From positions 124,001-188,000 of the forward strand of contig BDSI01000029.1 in the NCBI GenBank assembly GCA_003117195.1: a stretch of 64,000 nt of DNA, written 5' to 3'. This DNA is from Eudorina sp. 2006-703-Eu-15. Taxonomy: Eukaryota; Chlorophyta; Chlorophyceae; Chlamydomonadales; Volvocaceae. The position numbers and the translations under genes were made by a program. Below, piece after piece: positions 1 to 11,420 of the stretch (the stretch's first letter is position 1; every line of letters begins with the position of its first letter). A model generated the notes under the pieces. That model worked only from the letters and a program-made list of their open reading frames with translations. It searched no databases and was not told the DNA's origin.

Positions 1-2327
1 AATTTGCGCGATCCACAGCAGGTACGGCAGAGACACACGTGGCTCGGCTGGGCCCTCCCGGCCATCACCGTCAGGCGGACACGACATCACGTGCCCAGTG
101 TGTCGTACTCCTCGCTGGTAACGGTAACGGTTACCGTACAGCGGGCGCTTCATATACTCAAAGAAACCATCAACTGAGCTAGAACCCCGGGACGCGGTGA
201 TGGCGGACACGTACGGCATAGGGGCTGGACACCAGATCGCGACATCACACGTCAGCACTTGCAATGAACTCCGTAACTAACAACCTCGCCGAAACTCCCT
301 TCCGGCTCATGCGACATCGAATTGCTGCTGCAGGTCCAGGTCACGCTGGCGACCATCAGCAACATCGTCGGCGCCGCCACGACATCCGGCTCGTCCAGTC
401 TGTCGTACACAACGCGCCGTACCTTCCTCCAGTCGGCCATCAAAATCCTACAGGAGGCGATGGCCACGTCGGCGGGCCTGGCCGGCATCGACGCCACATT
501 CGCGTCGCAGCTGAGCACGCTCCTCGCCGCCGCACAGCCGTCCCCGTACGGCACTGACGGCGCCGACGCCGCCGCGATCGCCCTGGAGTGGCTGCAGCAG
601 GTGCTCAAGGTGCTTGCGCAGCTGGCGGCGGCGCTGGGCCGCCAGGCCGTGCCCGGCGGGCCGTACATCTCGTCCGGGTACGACGGTGTGTACCTGTCGG
701 TGGCGGCGCCGACGGTTGCTGGACAGAGCGCCGCGTCAGCGACTGTGGCCCTGAAGCTGGCCTCTGGCTCGGGCGCCGACGGCGCCGGCAGCTCCACCAG
801 CGGCAGCGGTTCCGGGCGACGGTCATTGCAGTACAAGATTTCGGAGCCGAAGCGTCTGCCGCAATCGCGTCACTTGGCCGCGTCGTTGGACGCGACCGCA
901 GCCGCGGCGGCGGCGGCCCTGCCGCCGCCGCTGCGCGCGCCGCAGCCCTTGGTACGGAGAGCCGTACAGCAGTCCGCGTCGACGTCAACGTCGACGGATG
1001 CAGAGGCCGTGCTCGTCCTGTCGGGGACCCCGGCGGTGGCCGCCTCTGGCTATACGCTCAGCCTGTCGTACCTGCAGTACGCTGGTACGACCGTGGCGAC
1101 GGCGCAGGGCGCGGCGCTGCCCTCCTCCGTGACGCTGCTCAGCGGCCTGGCGACTGTGACGTGGAGTCGTACATCCAGCACCGCCGCCGCCGCGCCGCCA
1201 GCCATGGACGGCGCCGCGAGCTACCTGCTCGTCCGCATCCCCGTGAGCAGCTTCAACACCAGCCGTACAGCCGCGTGCCTGTCGTACAATGCCACCTCAA
1301 ACACGCTGGCGGGCTCAACGGACGTCCTGGGCAGCGGCGCAGCTGCGGAAACATCACCGACGGCGACCGCGTTTGTGTCGTACGACGCGAGCACCGGCCG
1401 TGTCACGTGCCGCGCGCTGGCCGCCGGCAGCCTCCTCGTGGTTCAGGGCCCGGCGCTGCCGGGCGCCGGGGGCCCGGCCGGGCCGCTGGTAGCGGCAGCG
1501 GCGGCAACGCCACCACGGCGGCCGCTGCCGGCGGCGCCGCAGGGCGGCGGCGCTGCCTCCCCGCCGGCCATCGTCCTCAACGCCACCCAACAGGCCTCTT
1601 CCGTCGAGGTCCTACCTCAGGCGCCTGAGTCCAGCGGCGTCGTGGTTCCCTCCAAGAGTTACACCACGGCCTTCGCAGTCGCCGGCGCTATCGGCGGCAC
1701 GCTGCTGGTCGCTCTCCTGGCCATCGCCGTATTCCTGGTTGTACGGCGCCGCCAATTCAGTCCAGTGAAAGCTGACGTGCCTGCGTCGCCCTCCAACGGC
1801 GCGGATGTCAGCATGGTCTGCGATGATGCACCCGCTGGAGGCGGCGGCGGCGGCGGTGACAGCGGTGACGGCGGCGGTGCAGTCGACGCAGTCGCCGTCG
1901 TCACCGCCGCTGGCGACCCAGGGGTCGGTGCGGGCGACGACGCGCGGGACGCCGCGGGCATGGTGGCGGTTAAGCTGGCCAGTGACGGCCGCGTCGGCGC
2001 CGACGAGCAGTCGGCGGCGGCGGCGGCGGCGGCTGATCGCTGGGCGACTGCGGGCCGCAGCAGCGGCAGCCTGGCCGGGGGAGGCAGCGTCGCTGCGGCT
2101 GCAAGTCGGGAGGGCAGCGTCGCTGGAAGTCGACAAGGCGGTGGCGGCGACGGCGGTACGGTCTTGGTGCTGGGCGGCGCGGCGTCGCTGCCGGTACCGC
2201 TCCGGCCCATCCGGACGCCGCGTCTGCAGGGGGACGACTCGGACGTGTCTCTGCCGCACACCCCCATGTCGCAGCAGGCGCAAGGGGACGCGTTGATCTT
2301 TTTGGAGGCAGGACCAGGACCAACGAT

Positions 2328-2371
<44 letters not shown>

Positions 2372-3405
2372 GCGATATCCCAGATGCCGGCGACGATAAC
2401 GACGACGGCGTTGAGGCGGAGATTGTCATGGAGCCGGTTCGGTCCGCGCCGCTGCATGTCCTGATCAGCGTCAACGCAGCGACGGGCTCGCCCGTGGGGC
2501 AGCAGTACCGTCGCCGTATGTCCGCCGGCGCCGGCTCCGCCGCCGGCGCCGCGAGGGCCTCCGCGTCGTTCTCTCGTCCCGCGTGGGCTGAAGGCGAGCA
2601 GGGCGGCGGCGGCGGCGGCGGCGGCGAGCAGACCAGCGGCGGCGGCGAGCAGGCTGGCGGCGGCGGCGGCGGTGGTGGCGGCGGCGGCAGCGGCGCCGGA
2701 ACACCGAGGCGCCTGTCGCTCCTGGGCCTGACGGTGAAGCCAGTGGAGCCGTACAGGCCCGCCTTGGACACACTGAAGTCCGAGGGGCCGTCGCCGAGGA
2801 CGGTCTGTGGCGAGAGTATGATGCTGGAGGACCTGCCTGACCTGCACGACGAGGAAGTACCGCCGCCGGCGCCACCGCCGGCGGGGTCGGCGGCTTCTGC
2901 GGCACCGAAGGCAGATCAGCCGCCGGCGGCGGCAATGCCGAATCGGCAGGCTAACACTCCAACGCAGACAAGCCGCACCAGCATCACCATCGTCAACCAC
3001 ACGCCGCTGCCGACGCCGACGCCGGCGCCGCAGCAGCCGTCGGCGCTGCAGATTCCGATGAGCCGCAGCCGGGCAACTGTTGCGCCTTCAAAGGATCTGC
3101 CGCCGGTGTCGCCGGAGCCGCCAGAGCAGGAGCTGCCCGAGCCGCAGCCCGAGCCGCCGACGCTGGCGCCGCTGCCCCCGCAGCCGCAGCCGACGTCGCT
3201 GCCGATCCCCCGCGTCCGCCGGCGCGCCCACGTGGCCGCGCCGTCCCTGGCGGACCTGCCGCCACTGTCGCCCGCGCTGCCGGAGCAGATGCTGCCGTCC
3301 GAGCAGACCGCGCTGCCGCCCCCGTCGCCCAATCCGCCGCCGCGACCGGCCTGGACTAGAAGTCAGACGGACACGTATGAGTCGTCGTCGCTGAAGCCGA
3401 AGTAG
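1..3405 (+). CDS. C-terminal part of a large single-pass membrane protein (REJ/polycystin-like ectodomain suspected)
   Basis: Two exons are visible: 1-21, ending at a GT donor, and 334-3405, starting after a CAG acceptor and ending in TAG. Joined in phase 0 they read NLRDPQQ then VQVTLATISNIVG. A 'DP..V...L..I...V' helix of this kind is typical of the linker in REJ/polycystin-type algal receptors, so that assignment is inference. The visible 1030 residues contain an Ala/Ser-rich extracellular part with a two-cysteine segment (about nt 1270-1420) like the region before a GPS site. One hydrophobic helix lies at about nt 1668-1743, followed by RRR as a cytoplasmic stop-transfer signal. A cytoplasmic tail of about 550 residues follows, with poly-Gly runs, 14 Gln (nt 2329-2370) and Pro-rich blocks. 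The 5' end lies outside the window. No catalytic motif is seen. The other long frames in this interval are compositional shadows. Confidence 0.68.
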
Positions 3406-3876
3406 CGATCGACGGCGACGGCGACGGCTCGGCGTGTCATCTGTATTGTCCTTCCGGTCCATAGGCATGTCTGCTGCTTCTGCCCCTCCGAAGCTTCTTG
3501 GAAGGGTTCGATAGCCCGGATACACCCGCGCGCACGCGGCGTGGAGGGAGGAGGGTTTGTTCTGGACATCACAGAAAGACTGGGATGGCCGAGCTCGCAG
3601 ATTCCATCAAGGGCAGGGATGGAAAAGCCCGACTTGGTTGTCCTTGGGGTGACCCCTACCTTGGCGCACTTCAGCGGTAAGAGGTGAGGTGCGGGGGTGC
3701 GGGCGAGAGCGGTGACTGAGAGCCAGGCCCTCTGTGTCCCTCGAGGGACCCTCACAGAAGACGAGAAGAAGCAAGTGCGTGTGTACCCGAAAGTAAGTAA
3801 GTAAGTATCCGTAAGTGAGTATATACCCCGTAAGTAAGTATCGGTAAGTAGGTATGTCGGTGTATGTGTATGTGTA

Positions 3877-3881
3877 TGTAA
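3877..3881 (+). terminator. Candidate polyadenylation signal TGTAA for the membrane-protein gene
   Basis: TGTAA is the polyadenylation motif of Chlamydomonas-type algae. This copy lies about 470 nt after the TAG stop, which is a normal algal 3' UTR length. It sits in TG/TA-rich sequence where chance matches are likely, so the call is weak. Confidence 0.4.
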
Positions 3882-4112
3882 GCGTGCATGCGCACGTGTG
3901 TGTGTGTACGGCATAATACTGACCAGCCAGACGGGGCTGATTGCGCAGGTAGGGCGAGCGAGCTGTGGATGGATGGGGTCCGTACGTCTGTGCGTCCGTA
4001 TGTGTGCCCCCGTCGTTCACGCCAACGAAGCGCACGCCACCGTATGGCCGCGCGCGACGCGTGCGGTGCCCCCCTGGATTTATCGATCCGTCCGCCCGCG
4101 GCCCCGCGGCCC

Positions 4113-4230
4113 CACCCGCCCAGTCACCCGCCCAGTCACCCGCCCAGTCACCCGCCCAGTCACCCGCCCAGTCACCCGCCCAGTCACCCGCCCAGTCACC
4201 CGCCCAGTCACCCGCCCAGTCACCCGCCCA
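4113..4230. repeat. 12-bp tandem repeat, about 10 copies
   Basis: The unit CACCCGCCCAGT is repeated almost perfectly. Open frames through it (SPAQ/THPP/RPVT repeats) exist on both strands and are artefacts of the 3n period. Confidence 0.95.
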
Positions 4231-5057
4231 CGTGTGCCCGGTGGCGTCCCGTCGTCACCAGGTAGAACTGGAACTGGCTCTGCTGCAAAGCGTACGTAAC
4301 GCAGAAACTTATAAAATGGCGGTACTTGTGTGTGTATGCGTGTGCGTGTGCGTGTGGTGGTGATGAACGGGATGGATGGCTGTGTGGATGGCAATATCTG
4401 TGTTAAAATAAACCGAGAGACACGACTTGCGAGGCAATACCTGTGTGTGTCTGTGTGTGTTGTGCGACACTGGCGAAAGGTGACGTCGGAAGCTGATAAT
4501 TGTTTTCACCGGCGGGGCGGGATCGGCCGGCAGCGCGCCGGACGAACCCTCCACTGTATATGTGCTGCGAGCGCGTTGGGGTGCAGGGTGTTTACTTACG
4601 GGTTTGGGGCTGTGCGTCCCTGATGAAATTCGGAGGCATAGTTTTAATCGGCTAAGGCATAGGTTTGGCTGGGTTTGATGCTCGGCAGTGTGAGTCGTGG
4701 GCTTTGCGATGCGCGCTCCTTCACGTGTGGCTGGGCTGCCCGCATCGCATCGCATCGCAACGCACCGCAACGCAACGCACCGCACCGCACCGCATTATTG
4801 CACAACATCACATTGCCGGACAGAATTCAAATACGTGAGGTGCGTGATGAGACCCCTCGCTCGGCGTCACCGGCGATAGATCGACCACGCACGTACCGAA
4901 CGCTCCGCACCTCGCGCTAGCCGGGCCTACCTAGCTAGGCAGGCAGGCAGGCCCTCATCCGCCGGTCACCGGACGCACCGGGGGGCTCGAGACAGCCCCG
5001 CTCCGTCCGGCGGCTGCCGCAGCCACGGGCGCGGGAGGTCCGTCGCAAGCTCCCCCC

Positions 5058-5199
5058 CTGCTGATGCTGATGCTGATGCTGATGCTGATGCTGATGCTGA
5101 TGCTGATGCTGATGCTGATGCTGATGCTGATGCTGATGCTGATGCTGATGCTGATGCTGATGCTGATGCTGATGCTGATGCTGATGCTGATGCTGATGC
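5058..5199. repeat. Hexanucleotide microsatellite (GCTGAT)n
   Basis: About 23 nearly perfect copies of GCTGAT. The minus-strand Ser-Ala repeat frame across it is not accepted as a gene. Confidence 0.95.
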
Positions 5200-5526
5200 G
5201 GTCGCCTGATGCGGTTCCGTCGGAAGACAGATAGACGGCGGGCCGCGACTGCCCTGGCCAGCGGCGTTCGATCGAGGCAGGGCGGGCCTGTCTAGCGGCC
5301 GTCCTTGATTGTGCTTTTGCGCTTCTGGTTTCTGCTGAGAGGACGACTCAAGAGAGAGACAGAGAGGGAGGGGGGAGAGAGAGAGGGAAAGGGGGGAGGG
5401 GCCAGCGCGACCAGGGGCTGCATGCGGCGCTAGTCGGGGGTTGAGATTTGGGGCGAGGAATGGGCGAGCCTGGCTTGTGTACTGTTGCTCCAAACACGTG
5501 AACTCAACGGGGTCCTGCAGGGCGGC

Positions 5527-5528
<2 letters not shown>

Positions 5529-5593
<65 letters not shown>
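5529..5593. repeat. (GA)n dinucleotide microsatellite
   Basis: An uninterrupted GA run of about 64 nt, preceded at 5340-5400 by a looser GA-rich stretch and followed at 5727-5785 by imperfect CAT/CAG triplets. Confidence 0.95.
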
Positions 5594-5595
<2 letters not shown>

Positions 5596-6020
5596 CTCGG
5601 GCAGACGACAAGATTGGCGGTCGGGCTGAGCTAGCTAGCTTACGGTTCAGCCAAGTCTCTTCGTGTCTCTTCAGCCGGCGCGGGTCCAGGTTCGGCGGTC
5701 CATCCATCCAGCAAGATTCAGCCGATTTGCATCATCAGCATCATCATCAGCATCATCATCATCAGCAGCAGCAGCAGCAGCTTCATCAGCATGATGAAAG
5801 CATGCAATTGGGTGCGTTATCTAAATCAGGGCTGAAGTGAAAGTGAGTGTACGGTATACGACGGGTAGGGGCGCCTCAATTTGTGTACGGCGCCTTGAAA
5901 TGTGTACGGCGCTTTCGAAAGCACCGCTAGCTGCTCGCAATGGCAGGCCGGTTGAGTGCTATCGTGGAAGGCTGGTCTGTCCGTGCAGGTCAGGACCTGC
6001 GTGGGGCGAAGCCCCAGCGC

Positions 6021-6085
6021 GGTTGGTTTGACCTGGGTTGACCTGGGTTGAACTGGTTTGAACTAGTTTGACCTGGTTTGACCTG
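6021..6085. repeat. 10-bp imperfect tandem repeat (GTTTGACCTG)
   Basis: Six diverged copies of GTTTGACCTG / GTTGAACTGG in tandem. No function is visible. Confidence 0.9.
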
Positions 6086-7200
6086 CTCCAACAGGGTCGA
6101 CGCCGGGATGGATCGTTTCTTCTTTTGGAGGTGCTGTATCTGGAATGGGTAATGGAACAGTGTACTATCCCGCTGTGTTATCGGTGGTGGGCTTTGATGT
6201 GCGCCTTTGCTCCGCTACAGCACCCCAGCCATCCATCAACCCAACCGTGCATCCATCCTGCAAGTAGAATGGGTAAACCCAAACCCTAAACGTGCCTGAT
6301 ATGCTGTATGCCCATCCTGCGTGATCTAGCGGATTGGGCCATTATTTGTCCTATTACCGGTTTACAACTATTGAATGGCTCGGTTTGCTTGGCCGTCGAT
6401 TCCTGGTAGACACGCAGTACATGAGCGCGCATCTGCCGCGTACCGGCCGCAGCGGCAAACGCCAAAGGCGGCATTGGTTATTGGTGTTGTCGTACATATG
6501 CCGCCCCACGTCGCCTCCATCCTGCCTGCCGCTGCAGCCTTCGTCCGCGAGCTGCCGCTGCCGTGCAGGAAATGGCACCCCCTGCCAGCCTCCCGGCGCA
6601 CACACCGATCTGCACAGGCACTGGAACCCTTACCACACTACTTGGCACTGTGTTATTACCGTTGTGTTATTACCACGGCTGTGCACCACTTTGTTTGCTG
6701 GCGCAAGACACCTTAGTATTCTTTGCTTTCGTACTCGTCGTTTTCCTGATTCGACACCGACAACTAACGCTCTTAATATTACTTACGTAACCGGTACTTG
6801 TGCACTTGTGTGTATTCGTGTTGTGCGTTGCACCGACCCGCGGGTCACGTGTCATGTGATGTGCATCGAGACACGTGTACTGTCGCTCGTGACTGTTTGG
6901 TGTATATGTGTGGCGGATTGGATGGTGGTCTTGCTTATTAGTTGATGTGCCGCAACGGCCACTCCATGCGCCCGTGTCTGTGTGAACGGGTCGACCGGAG
7001 GCCCGTCCGCATCCGTCCCTGTCCCGGCCAGCGTTCATCCTATTTGTCCCTATAAATCTCTGTTGCGTGTCGTATGTACAGCAGCACGTATTGTATGTAC
7101 AGCGGGTTATTCATTATGCGGTATGTTCCAGCGGCTGAGGGCGGCTCGTTCCCTGTGCGTGTTTTGGGGTGTAGTGGAGCAATCGTACTTCGCGGGGGGA

Positions 7201-7253
7201 GGCTGACTGAGGCTGACTGAGGCTGACTGAGGCTGACTGAGGCTGACTGAGGC
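7201..7253. repeat. 10-bp tandem repeat GGCTGACTGA, five copies
   Basis: Five perfect copies in direct tandem. Confidence 0.95.
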
Positions 7254-7814
7254 GGCTTTGCGGGTCACTGACGGTGCGGTGTAGAGCGAGGCTGGATGCA
7301 GCAAGGCGGTGAGGCATACAAAATTCGACGCATCTCAAAGATGGACTGGAATGTTTCGTTCAAGATAAGAAAAACAGACGGCGCGGCGCAACCCAAGGCT
7401 TGGGTCGGTTCGTATGTACAGTGAACTGCGGATAGGCGGCACTGCAGCTGGCATGACGTGCGCTTTGGTCGGGTACCTGTGTGCATGGATCACGACAGGA
7501 GGTGACCGACTGCTCGAACTGTGTGCGAGGGACGCCCCTCAGCAGAGGGGAGAGCGAGAGAGGGGCTGTGCGAGCTACGCGAGAGCCTGGTCGGCTGGGA
7601 CAAGGTAGCTGAGCATTGCAGGTGCTGACGCATGGCGTTCTGTCCGAGCGCTTGGTTATTAATTATTGTCGAGTCCCCCACTGATATTGTAACGCATGGA
7701 CGCAGCCTGGCAACGTAGTAAGCCGCCGCAGCGTTTCGCGGGGCTGCAAGCGCCCCCTTCCAAAACAGCTCGCCCGTCATTACAGCATTCTTAAACCATG
7801 GTGTCTTCCTGATG

Positions 7815-7819
7815 TTACA
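7815..7819 (-). terminator. Candidate polyadenylation signal TGTAA for the proteasome beta-6 gene
   Basis: TTACA on the plus strand reads TGTAA on the minus strand, about 655 nt past the stop of the proteasome gene. The position fits an algal 3' UTR, but the motif is short. Confidence 0.4.
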
Positions 7820-8473
7820 TAAAGTCTTGTGCAACCCGCCCCGCCCTTAGTGTACCTGCCCCGCTGCCTCAAAGATATTCTCGCCTGCCTGGCTACCCCT
7901 CCTGCGCACCCGCGCGCTCCAACCCAGGCCCCCGTCCCCTCCCATCAACGGCGCCGTCCACGTCCGCAAGGCTCACGCCCCTCACCCCAACCCAGGCGCC
8001 ACGCTTCGGTCGCCTGCTTGCGCGCCTGACCGGAAGGGCCCCGGCCGCCTGGCACCCTCCTGCCGCCCAATCAGACAAGGCGTGGCAAGGCTTGACAGGC
8101 GGCCCTCCCGCACATCGTCCCGGGGAACGGAGCGACTGACCGTCCCTTGTCCAGTCGTCCTCGATCGGCTCATGCCACCCCGGGATCGACACCGCTGCCG
8201 TGGACCACCCGACAGCCTTGGCAACCGCCCACCGGACCGGCTCACCCGCAACCCCAGTTGCCCTCACAGGGTAACCTTCCTCCCTCGGCACCTTCCTCGG
8301 CACGTTCCTCGGCACGGAGTGTCAAGTCCCCAGGGCAGCCCACACCGGAAACGACTGCGGTCCCCCCCGACGGCGCGACAGCAGCACGACGCCCGATGCG
8401 GCCATGCCCGCTGCCGTTCATGCAATTATGGCCCGGCATCCCGCACGCGCAAAGCGACGGCACCCTGGGGGGA

Positions 8474-11420
8474 TCAGTCCAGCTTGAGCTGCAGCTCATC
8501 CCGCTTGGTGCCGTCCTTCGTGATGATCAGTATCTCCACCTTGTCACCCTGACGGTCGGGGGTTCGGCAGAAGGGGCACAGGAAATTGGTAGACAGACTG
8601 ACGGCCGGGGGTTCGGCGTAAGGGATACGGGTGCAGGAAGTTGGTAGGCAGATCGAAGCTGCCCTGCTGCCAGAGCAAAATTCCCACTGGCAGCGGACGG
8701 GGTGGCAGGTGAAATGGCGAAGTCTGACACCTTCCGCTACAAGTGACCGGACGACGAGGTCCTTCCGGCAGACCCCTCGCAACCCCTCGCCCGCGAGCAA
8801 GTGCCTCCGCAACGCTTTGCTCTGAGGGACGCCGCTCGCGGCCCGTCGTGGCGGTGCGGCACAAGCACCACGGCTGCAACTGCCGCTGCGGCTGCCGCAC
8901 CTACGTCACACATCCCCCCCACGCACACACAGATGTCAAATCAACCTCCATCCAGCTGGAGCCTTCCATCCCTGGCGCCTCCGCAGCTGCGCAAACGAGT
9001 GGGAGCGGGCCCCAGAGCGCAACCCCAGAGCGAGGCGGCCCCAGAGCGAGGCGGCCCCAGAGCGAGGCGACCCCAGTGCGAGGCGGCCCCAGTGCGCAGC
9101 CCCACCACAGTCCCGCCCGTGTGCACTCACGGTGTAGATGTCGCGCTCGCCCGCGGACACGAAGGCGTCCTTCACCAGGTCCAGTGCCTGGGGGTGGTGG
9201 GTGGTATCAGCTCCATCAAGCGCACAGCGGACACATGCCCATGAGGGCTGCGCGGTACACAGAATGCCTACTACGGCGACGGGGCTCATGAGTGCCTCCA
9301 ACGGTATCCAGACTGTAGCTGGACGGCCGCACCTCGCTACGGGCCCCTATCAACTCAATGGCGCCCTTCCAATGCAGTGTTGGGACACCGCTCTCCTCAT
9401 CCCCTCCCGGGCCCCAAGAAGTCGCCCGGGCCCCAAGAAGTCGCCCGGGCCCCAAGAAGTCGCCCGGGCCCCAAGAAGTCGCCCGGGCCCCAAGAAGTCG
9501 CCCGGGCCCCAAGAAGTCGCCCGGGCCCCAAGAAGTCGCCCGGACTCGCTTGGGTTCGTAGTTCTTTCAGACCCCACACGCCAGCGTGTACACGGAACCA
9601 AGGCACCTGTCACATGTCGTTACGTGATCTCCCCCCGCCGGCCCCATCAGGAACCACATCCGCAGGCCCCCAGTTGCCATGTTGCCGTACCTGGTCCAGG
9701 GGCAGCGCCGTGATGGTGTTCCGCGGCGGCAGCAGCAGCGGGCTGGCGGCCCGCAGCTGGTTGTCCAGCACCGGCTGGATCAGCTCCTTGCCGCTGCCCT
9801 GGCAGAAGTACCCGGACCGCTCGTACGAACCGATCGCGTCGTAGTTGTACACGGCGCCACGGCCTGGCCGCATGCCGGCACACACACACACACACATGTA
9901 CGGGGGAGGGGGAACATGGGCGTGCGTCGTGAGTTCGTGTGCACGTGCCGAAGGCGGCGAGGATCCGGCAGGTAACATGCGTCGCAGAAGTCGCCGCTCC
10001 GGGAAGCGCCCGCTGCGCGTTTGTGCTGTCCGCATTCGAAATTACCACTTTTTCCAGTTGCACTTTCCTCTCGGGGTGCGGTGTTTTATACGACATTTAT
10101 CTCTTTGAAGATAAAGGGTAACAGTGGGGTAGAATGAGCTGGTTGCATTGTTGCAGTGCAGGACACCAAGCAAGGTCACAGCCGCGTCATATGCTGTGAA
10201 CGCCAGCTGCGTGGCGTGTTGGGATTTGCGCGCGGGCGTTCTTTGCGCGCGGGGTCCATTTCGGCGAGGTACCGTAATGGCAGCGCGCGGCCGGGCGCCC
10301 CGTCCCACAGGCAGGTGCTCGCGCAGGTGCCCGCGAACGCACCCTCCTCGTCGAGCCCAGCGCACAAGTTGAACGTGTAGAAGGGGAAGAACCGCTTGTA
10401 GTACAGCGTGTTGGAGAGGAGCTGCGCGGTGGCGGAGACGCTCATGGGGCGGCCGTGGTTGTGTTGGTACATCACGTTGCGGTGCTGCGGGCCGAGGGAC
10501 GCGACACCTCTGGGACGTCAGGGAAGTTACCGCAGTGCTTGCGACGAGGAGTCTTTTGAGACCAGCGCACATGAAGTGGCAGCGCCTGCCTAAGTCATAG
10601 CGCTTGCCATGTCATGGCAAGAGCCGCGAAGCGCCGCTCCGCGTTGCTGCAACCCGTCACCCCTGGAAAGCATATCAAAAGCACATATATTCGTAGCCCG
10701 GCAAGTCTGCTGCCAAGCAAATTCATGCGCCTGAGGGGGTGGTGCCTCTGGAGGACGGCCTGGGTTTTGTCACGCTGCTGTCAAGGGTGCCAACCTGCAG
10801 CAGCTTGTGGAGCGCCTTCCGGTCGGCTTGCATTCCCGCGGAGGCGATCACGACCTTGTCCGTCCTGATGATCGTTCGGTGCGCCAGCGGAGGGACACGG
10901 AAGTTGATGACAGCAAGACGGGTACAAAACGGTCCCGCCACATCTCCAGCGCTCATCTATGTATGCGATGCCGTCCTGATCCTACACCAGACGTCAGCAC
11001 TCGCTCCTTATACCTTGCATCACCCCCCTCCTAACATTCTTAATTCAAGCGCGGGAGCCGTGGCATGTACTATGGCACCGCCATACACAACAGGACGGCA
11101 GTCAGAACACACGTGAACTTTCATATCCCCCGCTGCAAGACATGAGGCGCCTCCCCCCCATGTTGGGACGGCATCATGGTGCTTCACCAGCACAAACTTA
11201 CAATTGCAGCAGCATGGAAGCGTCCCGCGTTAGGATGGTGAAGCCGGTCGACATACGCGTGCTCGCTGCGACAATGCAGTAGTCCTCTCCAGCAACCGCA
11301 ACCACAGTTCTGCAATTGATTAACAAATTGCACGCACGGAGCTTCAAGAGCTCTCGCGCGCGAGAAGTCCCAGATCCGTCCGTAAGCAACCAAACTGCTT
11401 ACCCGCCGTTATCATCATAT
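8474..11420 (-). CDS. PBF1: 20S proteasome subunit beta type-1 (beta-6), 5' end missing
   Basis: Non-catalytic beta-6 subunit of the 20S core, the ring of the ATP-dependent proteasome in nucleus and cytosol. Exons in transcript order: 11403-11420, 11202-11309, 10795-10885, 10343-10484, 9691-9863, 9131-9187, 8474-8548 (TGA). Together they give 221 codons in one frame and match plant PBF1/human PSMB1 along the chain: YDDNGG, TVVAVAGEDYCIVAASTRMS, HRTIIRTDKVVIASAGMQAD, SNTLYYKRFFPFYTFNLCAG, AVYNYDAIGSYERSGYF, GKELIQPVLDNQLRAASPL, FVSAGERDIYT and GDKVEILIITKDGTKRDE. The initiator exon (a few residues ending in Pro or similar, two bases into a codon) lies upstream of 11420 and was not found. The 3' splice site before 10885 lacks AG (see findings). 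The last intron has a duplicated acceptor region. Confidence 0.93.
8582..8678 (-). repeat. Two tandem copies of the 3'-intron module in the last PBF1 intron
   Basis: Read on the minus strand, the intron end holds two related blocks. The first (8678 to about 8598) starts with GGCAGCAG, then CTGCCTACCAACTTCCTGCA, and ends in CGGCCGTCAG. The second (about 8598-8549) repeats TCTGTCTACCAATTTCCTGT and ends in CGACCGTCAG at the used acceptor. This is the same family as copies in HCF244, RCC1 and DEX1 introns. Confidence 0.8.
9010..9098. repeat. 16-bp tandem repeat in a PBF1 intron
   Basis: About five copies of CCCCAGAGCGAGGCGG and variants, inside the intron 8549-9130. Confidence 0.9.
9408..9543. 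repeat. 19-bp tandem repeat in a PBF1 intron, about 7 copies
   Basis: The unit GGGCCCCAAGAAGTCGCCC is repeated without change, inside the intron 9188-9690. Long frames on both strands here (ARPRSRPGPKK and GDFLGPGRLLGA repeats) are artefacts. Confidence 0.95.

Larger units (their letters stand above)
3406..8473. other. Intergenic spacer rich in simple repeats, no gene recognised
   Basis: About 5 kb between the end of the membrane-protein gene and the 3' end of the proteasome gene. It should hold the 3' UTRs of both convergent genes. No open frame here resembles a protein family or keeps a splice-compatible frame. It carries several short tandem repeats, listed separately, and short imperfect motifs such as TGTACGGC. 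Confidence 0.6.

Noticed and set aside
1612..3000. 462-residue minus-strand frame opposite the membrane-protein gene
   Set aside because: Arg/Pro-rich complement of a GC-rich coding exon. The plus frame has a transmembrane helix and a continuous sensible sequence.
6268..6290. Telomere-like text (AACCCAAACCCTAAAC)
   Set aside because: Too short and irregular, and far inside a gene-bearing region. A chance match or a very old relic.
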